DNA of 64,000 nt from NCBI RefSeq assembly GCF_900112445.1, contig NZ_FOYY01000003.1, positions 569,960-633,959 on the forward strand, in the 5' to 3' direction. This document shows, in pieces, positions 44,132 to 55,300 of the stretch (position 1 is the stretch's first letter; each line of letters starts with the position of its first letter). Both the position numbers and the translations under genes were made by a program. The notes beneath the pieces are model-generated. The model worked only from the letters and a program-made list of their open reading frames with translations, was not told where the DNA came from and searched no databases. The stretch is from Thiomicrospira sp. ALE5. GTDB lineage: Bacteria; Pseudomonadota; Gammaproteobacteria; Thiomicrospirales; Thiomicrospiraceae.

Positions 44132-44596
44132 CTTGTTCAGCTTGATAAACGAAACTATAGATTACACCATGAAAGTGCGCCCTTCAGCACCCAAGTAACT
44201 AAACTATGCAAGACTAGTAAACAGCGTAAGCCACAACAGCATGATAATGTATTTTGGATAGAAGACGTTGTTGACAATAATCCAGTGGGGTTAATGCGGT
44301 TGGTACCAATGGATTTAGCTGACGACGACATTATTAACGACGCTTGGCTTGTACGTGGATTATGGATAAACCCAAGCCTACGCCGCAATGGATTAGCGAC
44401 TCAGTTAATAAACTTTTGTTTAACACGTACAATGACGGATAATTCAACCACTCGAATCTATGCAATGGCAAAACCTGAACTAGACCGGTTTTATCAACAT
44501 CTCGGGTTTGTCGTGATTAACCCAAACAAAAACCAAACCTTGCCCTTGTGCCAACCCAAAAAAAATTGGCATACTTGGCTTATCACCCTAAGCTGA
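44105..44596 (+). CDS. GNAT-family acetyltransferase
   Basis: The roughly 163-residue protein has the GNAT core: NPVGLMRLVPMDLADDDI for strands 2-4, LVRGLWINPSLRRNGLATQLINF with the acetyl-CoA pyrophosphate loop (RRNGLA), and FYQHLGFVVINPNK near the end. The substrate is unknown. The frame begins near 44099-44105, overlapping the start of the divergent DTW gene by about 27 bases, so the true start could be a little later. It converges with the LysR-type gene five bases further on. Confidence 0.85.
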   Translation: MITDFAHNHLVQLDKRNYRLHHESAPFSTQVTKLCKTSKQRKPQQHDNVFWIEDVVDNNPVGLMRLVPMDLADDDIINDAWLVRGLWINPSLRRNGLATQLINFCLTRTMTDNSTTRIYAMAKPELDRFYQHLGFVVINPNKNQTLPLCQPKKNWHTWLITLS

Positions 44597-44601
44597 CTAA
44601 A

Positions 44602-45549
44602 CTATTTCTTTAAATCTTTAGGCGGGTTAGGCACCTCAAAACCAAACTCTAAAGCACGACGCTTACAATAATCTATTGCGAAGTCTAGCAGTTCACCCAC
44701 TGCGCGGTGGCGGAATTTTTGTTTTTGACGTACATGAGAAAATGGACGCGTCAACGGTGGATCTAACGGAATCGCTTTAATCGTCCCCAGCTTCAGCTCT
44801 TTCATTAAGGTAGAACGCGACACAATCGCCAAACCAACTTCGGCTTCTGCCGCCATTTTAACCGATTCAGGTGCACCAAGCTCCATGACAATATTTAAAT
44901 CGCTCAGACTTAAGCCCTGCTCGCGAATATAGTTATCTATGACCGCACGCGAACCCGAACCTTCCTCACGGACAATAAATGGATACTTACGGAAATCCTC
45001 AACCGATACCTTTTCACGCTTCGCTAAAGGATGATTGACCGAACAAATCATTTGCATCTCATCAATACGGCAAACCTCAACATCTAGGTTTTTATTGTGA
45101 ACCGGCGCTTCCACCAAGCCTAAATCAATCATATTGTTTTCAACCATCGACACAACAGCATCGGTGTTACCCACTTGCAAACGGATTGTGACATCAGGAA
45201 ATTGATTTTTAAACGCGCCAAGTAAAAATGGAAGCATATATTCTGCAATAGTGGTACTGGCACCAATCACCAAACTACCTGATACTTCACCGGTTAGATC
45301 ACGCACTTCCGCATTCATCTTTTCATACATCTCCAAGATGTTGTCGGAATAGTCATACACAATACGACCGGCTTCAGTCAGAGTAATCTTGTTATGGGTG
45401 CGGTCAAAAAGGCGGGTGTTAAAGAAATCTTCTAACTGTTTGACTTGAAATGTGACGGCAGGCTGGGTCATGTGCAAGGTTTCTGCCGCCTTGGTAAAGC
45501 TCATTACTTTCGCAACGGTGTGAAATACTTGAAGTCGTCTATCAGCCAT
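44602..45549 (-). CDS. LysR-type transcriptional regulator (CbbR/CysL-like)
   Basis: An N-terminal winged helix-turn-helix (RRLQVFHTVAKVMSFTKAAE, MTQPAVTFQVKQLE) is followed by a periplasmic-binding-fold effector domain (about 90-300) with GSLVIGASTTIAEYMLP. This opening is typical of the CbbR/CysL group. In autotrophs CbbR controls Calvin-cycle genes, but no cbb genes are in view, so the target is not known. An unusually long C-terminal tail (EFGFEVPNPPKDLKK) follows. It stands alone, with 156 bases upstream before ubiI. Confidence 0.9.
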   Translation of the reverse strand: MADRRLQVFHTVAKVMSFTKAAETLHMTQPAVTFQVKQLEDFFNTRLFDRTHNKITLTEAGRIVYDYSDNILEMYEKMNAEVRDLTGEVSGSLVIGASTTIAEYMLPFLLGAFKNQFPDVTIRLQVGNTDAVVSMVENNMIDLGLVEAPVHNKNLDVEVCRIDEMQMICSVNHPLAKREKVSVEDFRKYPFIVREEGSGSRAVIDNYIREQGLSLSDLNIVMELGAPESVKMAAEAEVGLAIVSRSTLMKELKLGTIKAIPLDPPLTRPFSHVRQKQKFRHRAVGELLDFAIDYCKRRALEFGFEVPNPPKDLKK

Positions 45550-45705
45550 GCCCGTCTATCCCTCGTTTAGTAAACTACTCGTAGTTAAATTTTTTATCTA
45601 ACTTTTGAATTAATCAAAGTGTATAAAATTTTTTTATTATTGCACAAACTATAAAACCTTGAATTTCAAATGTCAAAGCTTTATGGGGTTTAATTTGACC
45701 TTAGT

Positions 45706-46947
45706 CTATGGATTGCTGGTCAGCTGCGGATATGGCTGGCGCCCATAAAGCGCTTCACGCATCAACTTATTCTTAACGGGCTGCGCAATATTGGCGAGTT
45801 TCATTAACTCAGGGCGCACTTGGTTCACCAGGCCTGCTTGTTGACCCAGCCCCCAATCAAACACTTCCATCGCACGCTGCATAAGGGCATTATCACCCCG
45901 TCGCCAACGCTCATACTGGCGCAGCAAGCTAAAACGACCTGGATCAAACAGTTTCGGATCGTCTATCGCTGATTGCGCCTGTATGATCACATCCACTAAA
46001 CTTGCCACATCCAAAAACCCTAAATTAACTCCTTGGCCAGCTTGCGGGTTAATCGTGTGCGCCGCATCCCCCACCAAGGCTATGCGAGGTTTAACATAGG
46101 CTTGCGCATGGCGACGACTGAGGTGAAAGGAGGCACGCTCCCAGGAGTCAACAATCTCGCCTAAATGACCGGCACTCGCCTGATACAGCTGCTGATGAAA
46201 GGCGTCTTTTGAAAGCGACATGGCCCAGGCCTGCTGATCGGCAGGCATATACCAAGCAATCGAGCTAATCTTAGGTGCTATGGGTAAAAATGCAAACGGG
46301 CCGGTTGGCGTATAGCGCTGCCAACAAATCTGCTGATGATCCGCTTGAGTTTGCACACAACCGACAAGCGCAATTTGTTGATAATCATGCTGATCAAGCC
46401 CAATGCCTGCCAGTTGACGAACCTTTGAAAAGGCGCCATCAGCCCCAACGACTAACTTGGCATTTAAAGGGGCATGATTAGCAAAACCCACTTCCGCCCA
46501 TTCGGTATCGACCGCTAAAGCCGTAATAGTTTGACCGCTCATCACCGTGATGCCATGCTGACGCAAGCCATGCCAGAGCGCCATTTGAATTGCTTGATTG
46601 GCGACCAGATGACCCAGATTAGGTTCATCAATATCCATTGCATCAAAATGAACTTCACCCGTCATGTCCGCATCACATACCTGCATGCCGACAAATGGAT
46701 AAAGCGGCTGTTGCTCAAGCAACCAAGACCAAACGCCTAAATTCTTTAATAAGTTTTCCGACGCACGACTAATCGCACTAACTCGGGTAGGATAAGCCGC
46801 CAAATCCGTGCTAGGCCAATGTTCACTGCCCGGATCTTGCTCAATCAGCGCTACACTTAGCCGCGCCTGCGTTTTAAGTGCCAAAGCCAAGGCCGCACCG
46901 ACCATGCCCCCGCCAACCACCACGACATCATAAGCATTTGATTGCAT
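45706..46947 (-). CDS. UbiI/UbiF-type FAD-dependent ubiquinone hydroxylase
   Basis: This class A flavin monooxygenase of 413 residues has the FAD motif VVVGGGMVGAALALAL, the DG motif LVVGADGAFSKVRQLAG, and IALVGDAAHTINPQAGQGVNLGF. The GDAAHT form is shared with UbiI and UbiF, which hydroxylate the quinone ring at C5 and C6. Which position is modified cannot be decided. It lies two bases after ubiH on the same strand, the ubiH-ubiI order of E. coli. Confidence 0.92.
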   Translation of the reverse strand: MQSNAYDVVVVGGGMVGAALALALKTQARLSVALIEQDPGSEHWPSTDLAAYPTRVSAISRASENLLKNLGVWSWLLEQQPLYPFVGMQVCDADMTGEVHFDAMDIDEPNLGHLVANQAIQMALWHGLRQHGITVMSGQTITALAVDTEWAEVGFANHAPLNAKLVVGADGAFSKVRQLAGIGLDQHDYQQIALVGCVQTQADHQQICWQRYTPTGPFAFLPIAPKISSIAWYMPADQQAWAMSLSKDAFHQQLYQASAGHLGEIVDSWERASFHLSRRHAQAYVKPRIALVGDAAHTINPQAGQGVNLGFLDVASLVDVIIQAQSAIDDPKLFDPGRFSLLRQYERWRRGDNALMQRAMEVFDWGLGQQAGLVNQVRPELMKLANIAQPVKNKLMREALYGRQPYPQLTSNP

Positions 46948-46949
46948 AA

Positions 46950-48173
46950 CTAAGCCCTCCCGTTTACTTTCACCGCGGCGCGACCACGACTGGCAAATTT
47001 GGCTAGGCGTTTTTTTAACGGCGGCAGCGCTTGTAAGGCCATCAAACCCAAGCCTCGTAAATGACCCACTATAGGCGATGGATGTTGAAATACCCGTATC
47101 AGGCCATCGGTTAAACGCATCACTTGTTGATGATCAGCCAGTCGCGTAGATTCATAGTCGGCTAAGGCACTGGAAGACAGCTTATGATCGGCACTGATAG
47201 CCAAAAAATCACTGACATCGCGTAAGCCAAGATTTAAACCCTGGGCTGCAACTGGATGCTGGGTGTGACAGGCATTCCCCATCAGCAACATCCGCCCTTT
47301 AACTAGTTGTGTCGTGCGTCCTTCGGTGAGCGGGTAGGCCATGCGACTCGAAACACGGCTAAAACCACCCATTCTAACCCCCATCTGCTGGTAGAACTCA
47401 GCTAAAAAAGCCTCATCATTCAAAGCCGCTACGCGCGCTTTTTCAGCGTCGGGTACTACATAAACCAGCTTATGATCATGGCTATCAATAGGCAGCAAGG
47501 CAACTGGACCCTGCTGCGTAAAGCGCTCATAAGCCCAGCCTTGATGAGGCTCGCGACTGGTCGCTTGCGCTAAAAAAGCCCAGGCCTGGTAATGCGTTTT
47601 TTCAAACGCCACGCCCATCAATTCGCGCACTTTCGACTCGGTGCCATCGGCTCCGATCAGCATCTGCGCGCTAATCGTTGTTAAACCTGCAGGGGTTTCA
47701 ATCATCACCGCTAAGCCCTGTTCTTCTTGAACTTCAGCGTCGGTTACCCGTGCCTGGTAATAGCCCTGAATTGTTGGTTCAGCTAACACCGCTTGCCATA
47801 ATACGCGCCCTAAATCAGCGGCACGAATCGCATAACCCAGGGCGGCTAAACCAAGTTCTTCCGCATGGATTAGCGTCAAACCCAAGTAACCTTTTTGCGA
47901 TACATGAATATGCTTAATGGGCGTACAACACGCCTTTAGCGCATCCCAAACACCCACCTGACGAAATAATTCGATAGAGCTAGCCGATAAGGCCAACATC
48001 CGGCCATCAAAGCTTTCACTTAAAACCTGTTGTGGCTCGGTCGGATCGACCAAACAGACCTGATGGCCCTGCTTCACCAAACCCAATGCCAAGCTTAAGC
48101 CTACTGGCCCGCCTCCGGCAATGACCATCGGCAAAGCCTGTGAAGCCTTTATTGACGATTCTGTTGCATCCAT
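46950..48173 (-). CDS. ubiH: UbiH-type ubiquinone hydroxylase
   Basis: The 407-residue flavin monooxygenase has VIAGGGPVGLSLALGLVKQG, LIGADGTESKVRELMGV, and the third motif as MGNACHTQHPVAAQGLNLGL. The GNA-xT form with asparagine instead of GDAAHT is characteristic of UbiH, which hydroxylates C1. The start overlaps the pepP end by 25 bases, and an ATG at residue 16 (MVIAGGGPVG) is an alternative start that would remove the overlap. It belongs to the ygfB-pepP-ubiH-ubiI group. Confidence 0.93.
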   Translation of the reverse strand: MDATESSIKASQALPMVIAGGGPVGLSLALGLVKQGHQVCLVDPTEPQQVLSESFDGRMLALSASSIELFRQVGVWDALKACCTPIKHIHVSQKGYLGLTLIHAEELGLAALGYAIRAADLGRVLWQAVLAEPTIQGYYQARVTDAEVQEEQGLAVMIETPAGLTTISAQMLIGADGTESKVRELMGVAFEKTHYQAWAFLAQATSREPHQGWAYERFTQQGPVALLPIDSHDHKLVYVVPDAEKARVAALNDEAFLAEFYQQMGVRMGGFSRVSSRMAYPLTEGRTTQLVKGRMLLMGNACHTQHPVAAQGLNLGLRDVSDFLAISADHKLSSSALADYESTRLADHQQVMRLTDGLIRVFQHPSPIVGHLRGLGLMALQALPPLKKRLAKFASRGRAAVKVNGRA

Positions 48174-49549
48174 TGCTCTATCTCCTCACAAGATCGTGGT
48201 AGTCCAAGGTTCAAAACCTCGCACCCCTGCTCAGTCACCAACACATCATCTTCAATACGAATGCCGATACCCCGCCAACAAGCAGCTACTTCAGCCGCAT
48301 CCTGATCGATATATAAACCAGGCTCCACGGTTACCAGCATCCCAGGCTGCAATTGAATCGATTGGCCTTGCAATTTGTAAGGCCCTACATCATGAACATC
48401 TAAGCCGAGCCAGTGTCCAGTACCATGCATAAAGTAGGCTTTGTAAGCCTGACTTTTGAGCAATTCTTCTAACTCACCCGTTAAGATACCTAGCTTTAAC
48501 AATCCTTCGGTTATCACGCGTGCCGCCGTCTCATGCAGGGTGTCATAGGCAATACCAGGCTTGATCATCGCGATAACGGCTTGCTGCGCGGCTAACACCA
48601 ACTCATAGAGTTGGCGTTGTGGCTCAATAAAGCGCCCAGATACTGGATAGGTATGACTAATATCACCCGCATAGCCCTGCCATTCAGCGCCTGCGTCAAT
48701 CAGCACCAATTCACCCTCACTTAAGCAGGCCTGGTTCTCGGTGTAATGCAAAATACAAGCGCGCTCGCCACCTGCCACGATCGAGTTGAACGCCATGCGC
48801 CTTGCACCCAGCTGGTGCGCCTTGGCCTCCAAAGCAGCTTGCACCTGATACTCCTGCACACCTGGACGCGTGGCTTGCATCGCCGCTAAATGGGCCTGCA
48901 CCGATAGTTGCGCCGCTTGACGCAACTGGACTATTTCGTAAGGGGATTTAATCAGCCGCAAGCCATGTAACCTGTCATCGGCATTAACAATTTGACTGGG
49001 CACTTGACCGCCCTGACGAACTTTGCGCTGGGCTTTCGCCATCCAATCTGGTAAATAAGGCGACCAATAATCCATCATACTGAAACTTATATGAATTTGG
49101 TCAGCAAAACCAACCAACTGAGCGAGCATCTCATCACGCTGCTCATGCGACCAGGCCTGCTGCACCTTTAGTTCGGCAACAGCGGCATCAACGCCTAAAC
49201 GCCGACCCTGCCAACGTTCTTGCAGTGAGTCTTTTGGTCTAAGCCACAACCAGGCCTGAGATTGCGCTGTTTCATTGTGCGCTGTATCGTTGATTAGGTA
49301 CTGGGTTTGCCATTCAGCGGGTAAACGTGCAATTAAATCTGCACTGACCAGCGCCAAAGTGGCATCAGGTTCATTGAATCCGGTTAAGTACCAAAAATCA
49401 CTCTGGGGGCGAAAAGGAAAATCGACATCCCGATTACGAATCTGCTCTTGGCCGGCAAAAACCAACCAAATCGAGCAAGGCGGTAAAGATGCCAGTAACG
49501 CTTGACGTTGTGCGCAAGAAAACGCAATCTGAGATGGCTCAATATTCAT
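48149..49549 (-). CDS. pepP: PepP Xaa-Pro aminopeptidase
   Basis: PepP removes N-terminal residues before proline. The 466-residue protein has an N-terminal AMP_N domain (to about 170) and a pita-bread catalytic domain. Its dinuclear metal ligands are in LIDAGAEWQGYAGDISHTYP (two aspartates), FMHGTGHWLGLDVHDVG (histidine), VTVEPGLYID and GIGIRIEDDVLVT (glutamates). It follows ygfB by about 40 bases on the same strand. Confidence 0.96.
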   Translation of the reverse strand: MNIEPSQIAFSCAQRQALLASLPPCSIWLVFAGQEQIRNRDVDFPFRPQSDFWYLTGFNEPDATLALVSADLIARLPAEWQTQYLINDTAHNETAQSQAWLWLRPKDSLQERWQGRRLGVDAAVAELKVQQAWSHEQRDEMLAQLVGFADQIHISFSMMDYWSPYLPDWMAKAQRKVRQGGQVPSQIVNADDRLHGLRLIKSPYEIVQLRQAAQLSVQAHLAAMQATRPGVQEYQVQAALEAKAHQLGARRMAFNSIVAGGERACILHYTENQACLSEGELVLIDAGAEWQGYAGDISHTYPVSGRFIEPQRQLYELVLAAQQAVIAMIKPGIAYDTLHETAARVITEGLLKLGILTGELEELLKSQAYKAYFMHGTGHWLGLDVHDVGPYKLQGQSIQLQPGMLVTVEPGLYIDQDAAEVAACWRGIGIRIEDDVLVTEQGCEVLNLGLPRSCEEIEQWMQQNRQ

Positions 49550-49590
49550 ATATAACCTAACTTAAGATGACCTCGTTTTAAATCAATGTT

Positions 49591-50163
49591 TTAATGCAAT
49601 GTGACCGCTGCATCCGACGCTGCTTTGGCCGGTGCCTTGGTCGCCATTGGGTGCAGCTGATCATAAAACATCATCGCCGCCAAACGGGCAAATTCATAGA
49701 GTTGCATGTATTGTTCTTCAGCCATATCGTCAGCATCTTCTGGCGGCGCGACCATTGCCAATTCGCTCAAATCCTGAATCAATTCAGTCAGCTCGGTATT
49801 CAGTTCTGGTAATTGGCCAAGTCCTAAACCATGCAACACGCCTTCTGACCACAAACCTAAGTGATGAACACGTTGCGCTAAGCTGCTCGCATCATCGGGT
49901 AATAACAACTCTAATTCAAATGCATCACTATTAAGACCGAGTAGAGTTTGCTCATAAAGCTGATGCAAGTCATGCAGCCAACTTTCTTTGATTTTAGTTA
50001 TCCCGGCTTCGGTCAAAAACTGCTTTAACCATAAAGCTTCGGTTAAACTGGTGTCAGCGCAAATTTGTCCAATCATTAAGCCTTGCACAAAGGCCGGCGA
50101 CTCAAGCTGTGAAATCGGGGCGATCCATTGATGGTAGTGATCAAAATCTAACTTTGTACTCAT
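49591..50163 (-). CDS. YgfB/YecA (UPF0149) family protein
   Basis: The 190-residue acidic, mostly helical protein has the UPF0149 pattern: SPAFVQGLMIGQICADTS, LWSEGVLHGLGLG and YMQLYEFARLAAMMFYDQL. Its position upstream of pepP and divergent from zapA matches ygfB of E. coli. In Pseudomonas a YgfB homologue affects beta-lactamase and envelope regulation; its role here is unknown. Confidence 0.9.
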   Translation of the reverse strand: MSTKLDFDHYHQWIAPISQLESPAFVQGLMIGQICADTSLTEALWLKQFLTEAGITKIKESWLHDLHQLYEQTLLGLNSDAFELELLLPDDASSLAQRVHHLGLWSEGVLHGLGLGQLPELNTELTELIQDLSELAMVAPPEDADDMAEEQYMQLYEFARLAAMMFYDQLHPMATKAPAKAASDAAVTLH

Positions 50164-50278
50164 TAAATAAACGTCTTTTGTTACAATTCAATAAACGATA
50201 AATAATAACATAGCATCTTATTTAGAATATGCTTGTTCATTCGTTCCTTTACTGGCGCTACCGAAATAGGTTGAAAAT

Positions 50279-50584
50279 ATGTCTCATGTCACGTTAACAC
50301 TGCTTAATCACCATTTCGATGTACCCTGCACTGAAGAGGATCGTCCAACTCTTATTCAGGCAGCAACACTATTAGAAGATAAATTAGACCAAGTACCCCA
50401 TTTAAAAGGTGAAAATAAAGTGCTGATGGTTGCGCTTAACCTATGTTACGACTATATCCGTCTTCGACAAGATACTTTAAGTTATTCCAATCACCTCGAA
50501 GAACAATTAGAGTCGCTGATGAAAAATATTGCGATGCAAGACCAGCCAGTCAGCGAAACCCACCAGTCCCTGGCTGAAAACTAA
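50279..50584 (+). CDS. zapA: ZapA cell division protein
   Basis: ZapA binds and bundles FtsZ at the division ring. The 101-residue protein has the N-terminal strand pair VTLTLLNHHFDVPCTEED, then ILIQAATLLEDKLDQV-like helix residues and a C-terminal coiled coil (LRQDTLSYSNHLEEQLESL). The ATG at 50279 follows a short AT-rich gap after the divergent ygfB start, which must hold both promoters. tamA starts 13 bases after the stop, so cell division and outer-membrane assembly genes share a transcript. Confidence 0.93.
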   Translation: MSHVTLTLLNHHFDVPCTEEDRPTLIQAATLLEDKLDQVPHLKGENKVLMVALNLCYDYIRLRQDTLSYSNHLEEQLESLMKNIAMQDQPVSETHQSLAEN

Positions 50585-50596
50585 TCCAAGGTTACC

Positions 50597-52381
50597 GTGA
50601 TACCTAGCTTGCCATTACTAAAGACGCCTCATCTGCGGCTATTGATAGCATTTTGGTGTATTGCCTGTAGCTTTCTGGTCAGCCAGCCAGCGGTAGCGCA
50701 TCCCGAACTAGAAGTACAAATTCGTTTTACTGATGCGCCAAATGCTGACATTGAGCGACGCCTACTGCAAGAACTCCGCTTAAATCTACTCAGTCACGAT
50801 CAATTCCCGGCACAAACCGACTTTTTATTCAATCGCACTGAAAATGAGATCTTACAAATTTTACGCGGCCTGGGCTACTATCAAGCAACAGTAGCGTCTC
50901 AACTCAATCGTTTTGAGGGTCGCACACGTGCACGCTTTACCCTGACGCTTGGCGAGCCGGTACGAATTAAAGACTATCAACTCCGTATTCGCGGCGAGGG
51001 TCGGCGCTTAAATGTCTGGCGCGAATATCGTCAATTTAATCAACGTCTCACCGAGGGAGAAATATTTCGTCACGACCATTATATTAATACCCTCAGTGAC
51101 CTTCGCACCCTAGCACACAATAATGGCTTTTTGGATGCGCAGTTTACTCAGCGTGAATTCCGGGTGAATCCTCATACTGGCGAAGTATTTATTAACATCG
51201 AGCTCAATACCGGCGAAGCCTATCAGTTTGGCCAAGTGCGTTTTACAGGCAGCGAACAACTGCATCCGCGCTTTATGCAAAGCTATGTGGAGTTCGAACC
51301 CGGACAACAGTTTGAACAAGCGCCTTTAACCGAATTGCAAACCCAGCTGGTATCTAGTCAATATTTTGGTATGGTGCGGATTAATCCTGATTTTGATCGC
51401 ATTGTTGACCGGCGCATTCCTATTGATATTGAGGTTGAAGACAATCTTAAACACCGCTATACGGTCGGCTTAGGCTATGGTACCGATACGGGCGCGCGCT
51501 TAACCCTTGGCTTTCAGAATCGCCTACTTAATCGCTGGGGACACAATTACGAGTTTGAAAGCGTCGTCGGGCAGCAATCCCAGAATGCGACCTTTCGTTA
51601 TCGCTTACCAGGTAAGCGCCCTGCGCTGCAGTATTGGAACGTAAATCTAGGGGTTGATGCAACTCAATCATCGGCCCTCAAACGAAATCGAACGCTTATA
51701 TCCCCCGAATATGTCTTTCAAGTTACGCCCAAATTTCGCTTCAACCCATTTGTTTCGCTAGAAACGGAGAGCTTCAATTACGCTAATCAAGACACAGAGG
51801 TCATTCAATCATTATTGGGCGGGGTTAACCTGCAATACCGCTGGGTTAACCAAGAAGGCTATGTAAATAGTGGCTACAGACACTCTGCTAGTTTCAGAGT
51901 CAGTAGCGATCAATTTTTATCTAATGCCGATTTTCAACAAGTTGAACTAGGCAGCCGCGGCATTTATTCACCGCTGCCTTTTTTGCGTTTACATGGCCGG
52001 ATTCAAGCCGCTTATACCTTTAGTGATGACTTACGTAAAATCCCGGCCACCTATCGCTATTTGCTAGGTGGAGAAACCTTACGTGGCTACGGCTTTGAAA
52101 CGATTGGGATTCGCACGGAGCGCGGACTTGAGGGTGGCGCCAATATGGTACAAGGCTCGGTTGAAGCCGACTATCGTTTTAGTCGCTGGCTTGGCAGTGG
52201 CATTTTTGTTGATGCAGGACAAGTCTATGAAGACGTTCCAAAAGACCAGTATTTAGTGGGAGCCGGTTTTGGGGTTCGTGGTTTTACACCCATTGGCACC
52301 GCAAAACTCGATATCGCTTGGCCGCTTACTGAGCCAGAACGCGGCTATCGAATTCATTTCTCACTTGGCTTAGATTTATAG
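50597..52381 (+). CDS. tamA: TamA outer-membrane translocation and assembly protein
   Basis: TamA is an Omp85-family barrel that works with TamB. The 594-residue precursor starts with GTG at 50597, has a signal peptide cleaved near AVA-H (about residue 36), three POTRA domains (about 40-275; YQFGQVRFTGSEQLHPRF), and a 16-strand barrel with the conserved GEPVRI...YRYLLGGETLRGYGFE loop and the GSGIFVDAGQVYED strand pair. It ends in the aromatic/aliphatic sequence FSLGLDL recognised by BAM. tamB follows 10 bases later. Confidence 0.95.
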   Translation: MIPSLPLLKTPHLRLLIAFWCIACSFLVSQPAVAHPELEVQIRFTDAPNADIERRLLQELRLNLLSHDQFPAQTDFLFNRTENEILQILRGLGYYQATVASQLNRFEGRTRARFTLTLGEPVRIKDYQLRIRGEGRRLNVWREYRQFNQRLTEGEIFRHDHYINTLSDLRTLAHNNGFLDAQFTQREFRVNPHTGEVFINIELNTGEAYQFGQVRFTGSEQLHPRFMQSYVEFEPGQQFEQAPLTELQTQLVSSQYFGMVRINPDFDRIVDRRIPIDIEVEDNLKHRYTVGLGYGTDTGARLTLGFQNRLLNRWGHNYEFESVVGQQSQNATFRYRLPGKRPALQYWNVNLGVDATQSSALKRNRTLISPEYVFQVTPKFRFNPFVSLETESFNYANQDTEVIQSLLGGVNLQYRWVNQEGYVNSGYRHSASFRVSSDQFLSNADFQQVELGSRGIYSPLPFLRLHGRIQAAYTFSDDLRKIPATYRYLLGGETLRGYGFETIGIRTERGLEGGANMVQGSVEADYRFSRWLGSGIFVDAGQVYEDVPKDQYLVGAGFGVRGFTPIGTAKLDIAWPLTEPERGYRIHFSLGLDL

Positions 52382-52391
52382 CGATGACGGC

Positions 52392-55300
52392 ATGATTATA
52401 AATATCAAAAAAATCATCCTACGCGCCCTGTTAGCGCTGACAAGCTTTTTAGCGTCGGTCACTTTGATTCTAGCAGGCCTGCTAAGCTTAGCCATCTTGT
52501 GGGTCATTTCACATCCACAAGCACCCCAGACGTTATATAACTGGGCCAGTGAGTCACCGCTGCTGGCTGATTATTGGCCAGAGGGCTTAGTAATTGATAA
52601 ACTTGAAGGCCCACTCTACCAAGGTATTTCCCTCCAAAACCTATACTACCCTCTTCCTTCAGCAGAACATGAGCTTGCAGGCACAGTCGCAATCAAGCAA
52701 CTAGCGTTAAAGTGGCGTCCTCATCGCTTGCTCAATAAAGAACTTAATATCAAAGAACTGCTAATACTGGCACCACAAATTGCCATGATAGAACAAAAGC
52801 CATCAGAGTCAGCCACACCACTTGATTGGGAAGAACTGGCAAACTTGGCTTTTGATACCGAAGATGTTCATCAATTACTTACCCCCCTAAGCAGACTTGA
52901 TTGGGACATCAAGCTGCAGCAACTTCGCGTCGATGATTTAACCTTCCAACAAGGCGAACAAGACTGGACGCTGGATAAAGCGCTAGTGGCACTCAAATGG
53001 CATCAACAAATGCTTACCCTTAATCAGTTAAATTTAACCGCTTATAATAGCCAGGTCGAACTTCATGGCCTGCTCCAGTACCATCACGCACAACACACTC
53101 GACTAGAGCTGCAAGGAAGACTACACCACTGGCAAAACTTTGCATGGCTCCCTTTAGAATTGAGTGAACAACTTAAAGGGATTAATACCCGCTTGCCTGC
53201 TATACAATTGAGTGCGCAACTCGAGGCTCAGCAACAACAAATCACGGCGCAATTGGCGCTAGAGGGACCACTTGATTTCAAGTGGCAACAACAGCTTGCT
53301 GGCAATGATCAAAACCTCGAATGGCACACACAACTTACCATCAACATCGATCAACAAAGCCCCTTAAGCGACCTTGAGTTACCGATTGAATTGCAATCAC
53401 TTACGTTTAGTAGTCATGGCCAGGGCAGCTGGTTTGGTCAAACACTTGAAGCCCAGCAACAGCTTAGCATTCAAAGCCATAACCTACCTGAAATCGAGCT
53501 GGCAAACAGGATTGGATTGACCCCCAATGTGAACCAGCAAACGGAAATCAATACCCAAAGTGCCCTTACCCTTGAAGATCACGGCACCCTGCACCAGGTC
53601 ATGTTGTGGAACCTTGACAATAAAACCGGCCATTTGCGCATTAATACGCGAGATTTTATGATCCCCGGCACGCTAAATAGCAACGAAAATGATGATAAGC
53701 AGGCCTGGAAACTCAACTTAGATAGTGGTATCCAGCTACTAGACTGGGAGGAACGCAGCTTAATTTTAGACATTAACCAACTTAAACTTGAAGGCCTAGC
53801 TGAGCCGTTAATGTTTAGTGGCCATGCGCTCAGCCGTCTTAGCCAGCCTGATCTTTATCAACTCGACTGGTTAACAAGCGAGCTTCGTTATGGCGATATT
53901 GATGGCCAATTTAAGCTAGCATTAAGTCTTGCTAAAGACCGCAGTCAGCTTATCCTCGACCAGCTAGGTTTATATTTAGGAGATAACCAACTTGAATTAT
54001 CTGCCAGGGTTAGCGATGACCTCACTTTAGACTTACAGCTTAATGCCGCTCGCTTAGATCAATTTCACCCTGACCTTTCAGGTGAAGTGCAAGGCAAAGT
54101 AACATTGCATCAGCCTGCCAGAACAGATGACTGGTTGAAGCTAGTCGATTCAGCTCAATTAACTCAAACATGGCTAATTAATAATCTTGGCTGGCAGGAC
54201 TGGCAACTTACCGAAGCTCAATTTACTACCGACGGGGATCTAGGTAACCTATTTAGCCATCAAATTGAGTTACGTTTAGCACACCTAGCAGAACAAACGG
54301 CCACCGCACCGATCATCGAGCAGCTCAGCTTTAGCCGTCAAGCCATCAATAAATCGACCCATGCTAGCCAAACCCAGAACCACCTGGTGTTGACGCAACC
54401 CGATTTATCATTGACATTAAGCCTCACCGACCACTGGTCAGAACCACTTAACCTAGACGCTTTAACTAATTGGTCAGCATGGCAAACGTCCGGCTTACAA
54501 CCCCGATTTACGCTTGATGAATTGATACTCACTGCGCCAGTTGTTGGTACTTGGCAACTGGGTGAGCCTGCTCAGGGAAATTGGCAGGGGGTGCAGAAGG
54601 GGTTGACGCTGAGTCCGCTGTGTTTACAACAAGATAGCATGGCTTCTTTTTGTCTTCAAAGTGCACAACAACGCATTCAGTGGCAAGCGCAACATCTACC
54701 TTGGCAGGACTGGTTAGCGCCCTTCCAACCTGACAACATCACGCTACTAGGTGAATTTGCAATACAGGGACGGTTAGATTGGAACCTAACCCAATCACAG
54801 GGTAATCAGGCTCAAACACTTGATTGGAAGCTACACAACACGCTTAATTGGCCTTACTTTTTTATAAATGTACAAACACCCGAAGTAGCCCTTCCGCTCA
54901 CCGTACTTAACTGGCGCAATGAGCTTAAAGCCTCGCCCAATCAACTCGATCTCACCAGCCAAGCCCAGCTCAATCAACATGGACAACTTGACAGCCAGAT
55001 CAGCCTCACTAAAACAGCTAACCAGGCCTGGTCTGATGCGGGTTTAAGCGGTCACTTTTTAGTCGATATTATTGATCTCTACCTCGCTAAAGACTGGCAA
55101 AATATTATTACAATCCATCAACAAAACCTCAGTTTCAAGGCCGACTTAGACGGTACAGTGAACGCCCCGCAACTGAGTGCGAACCTTGGTTTAGCCTTGG
55201 ATTTCGATTTGCCCTTACTTGGACTGAGTGAACAAAGTATCAGCATCGCCAGTGACATCACCTATCCTATCCCGGCAACCGAGCCATTATTAATCAGTGG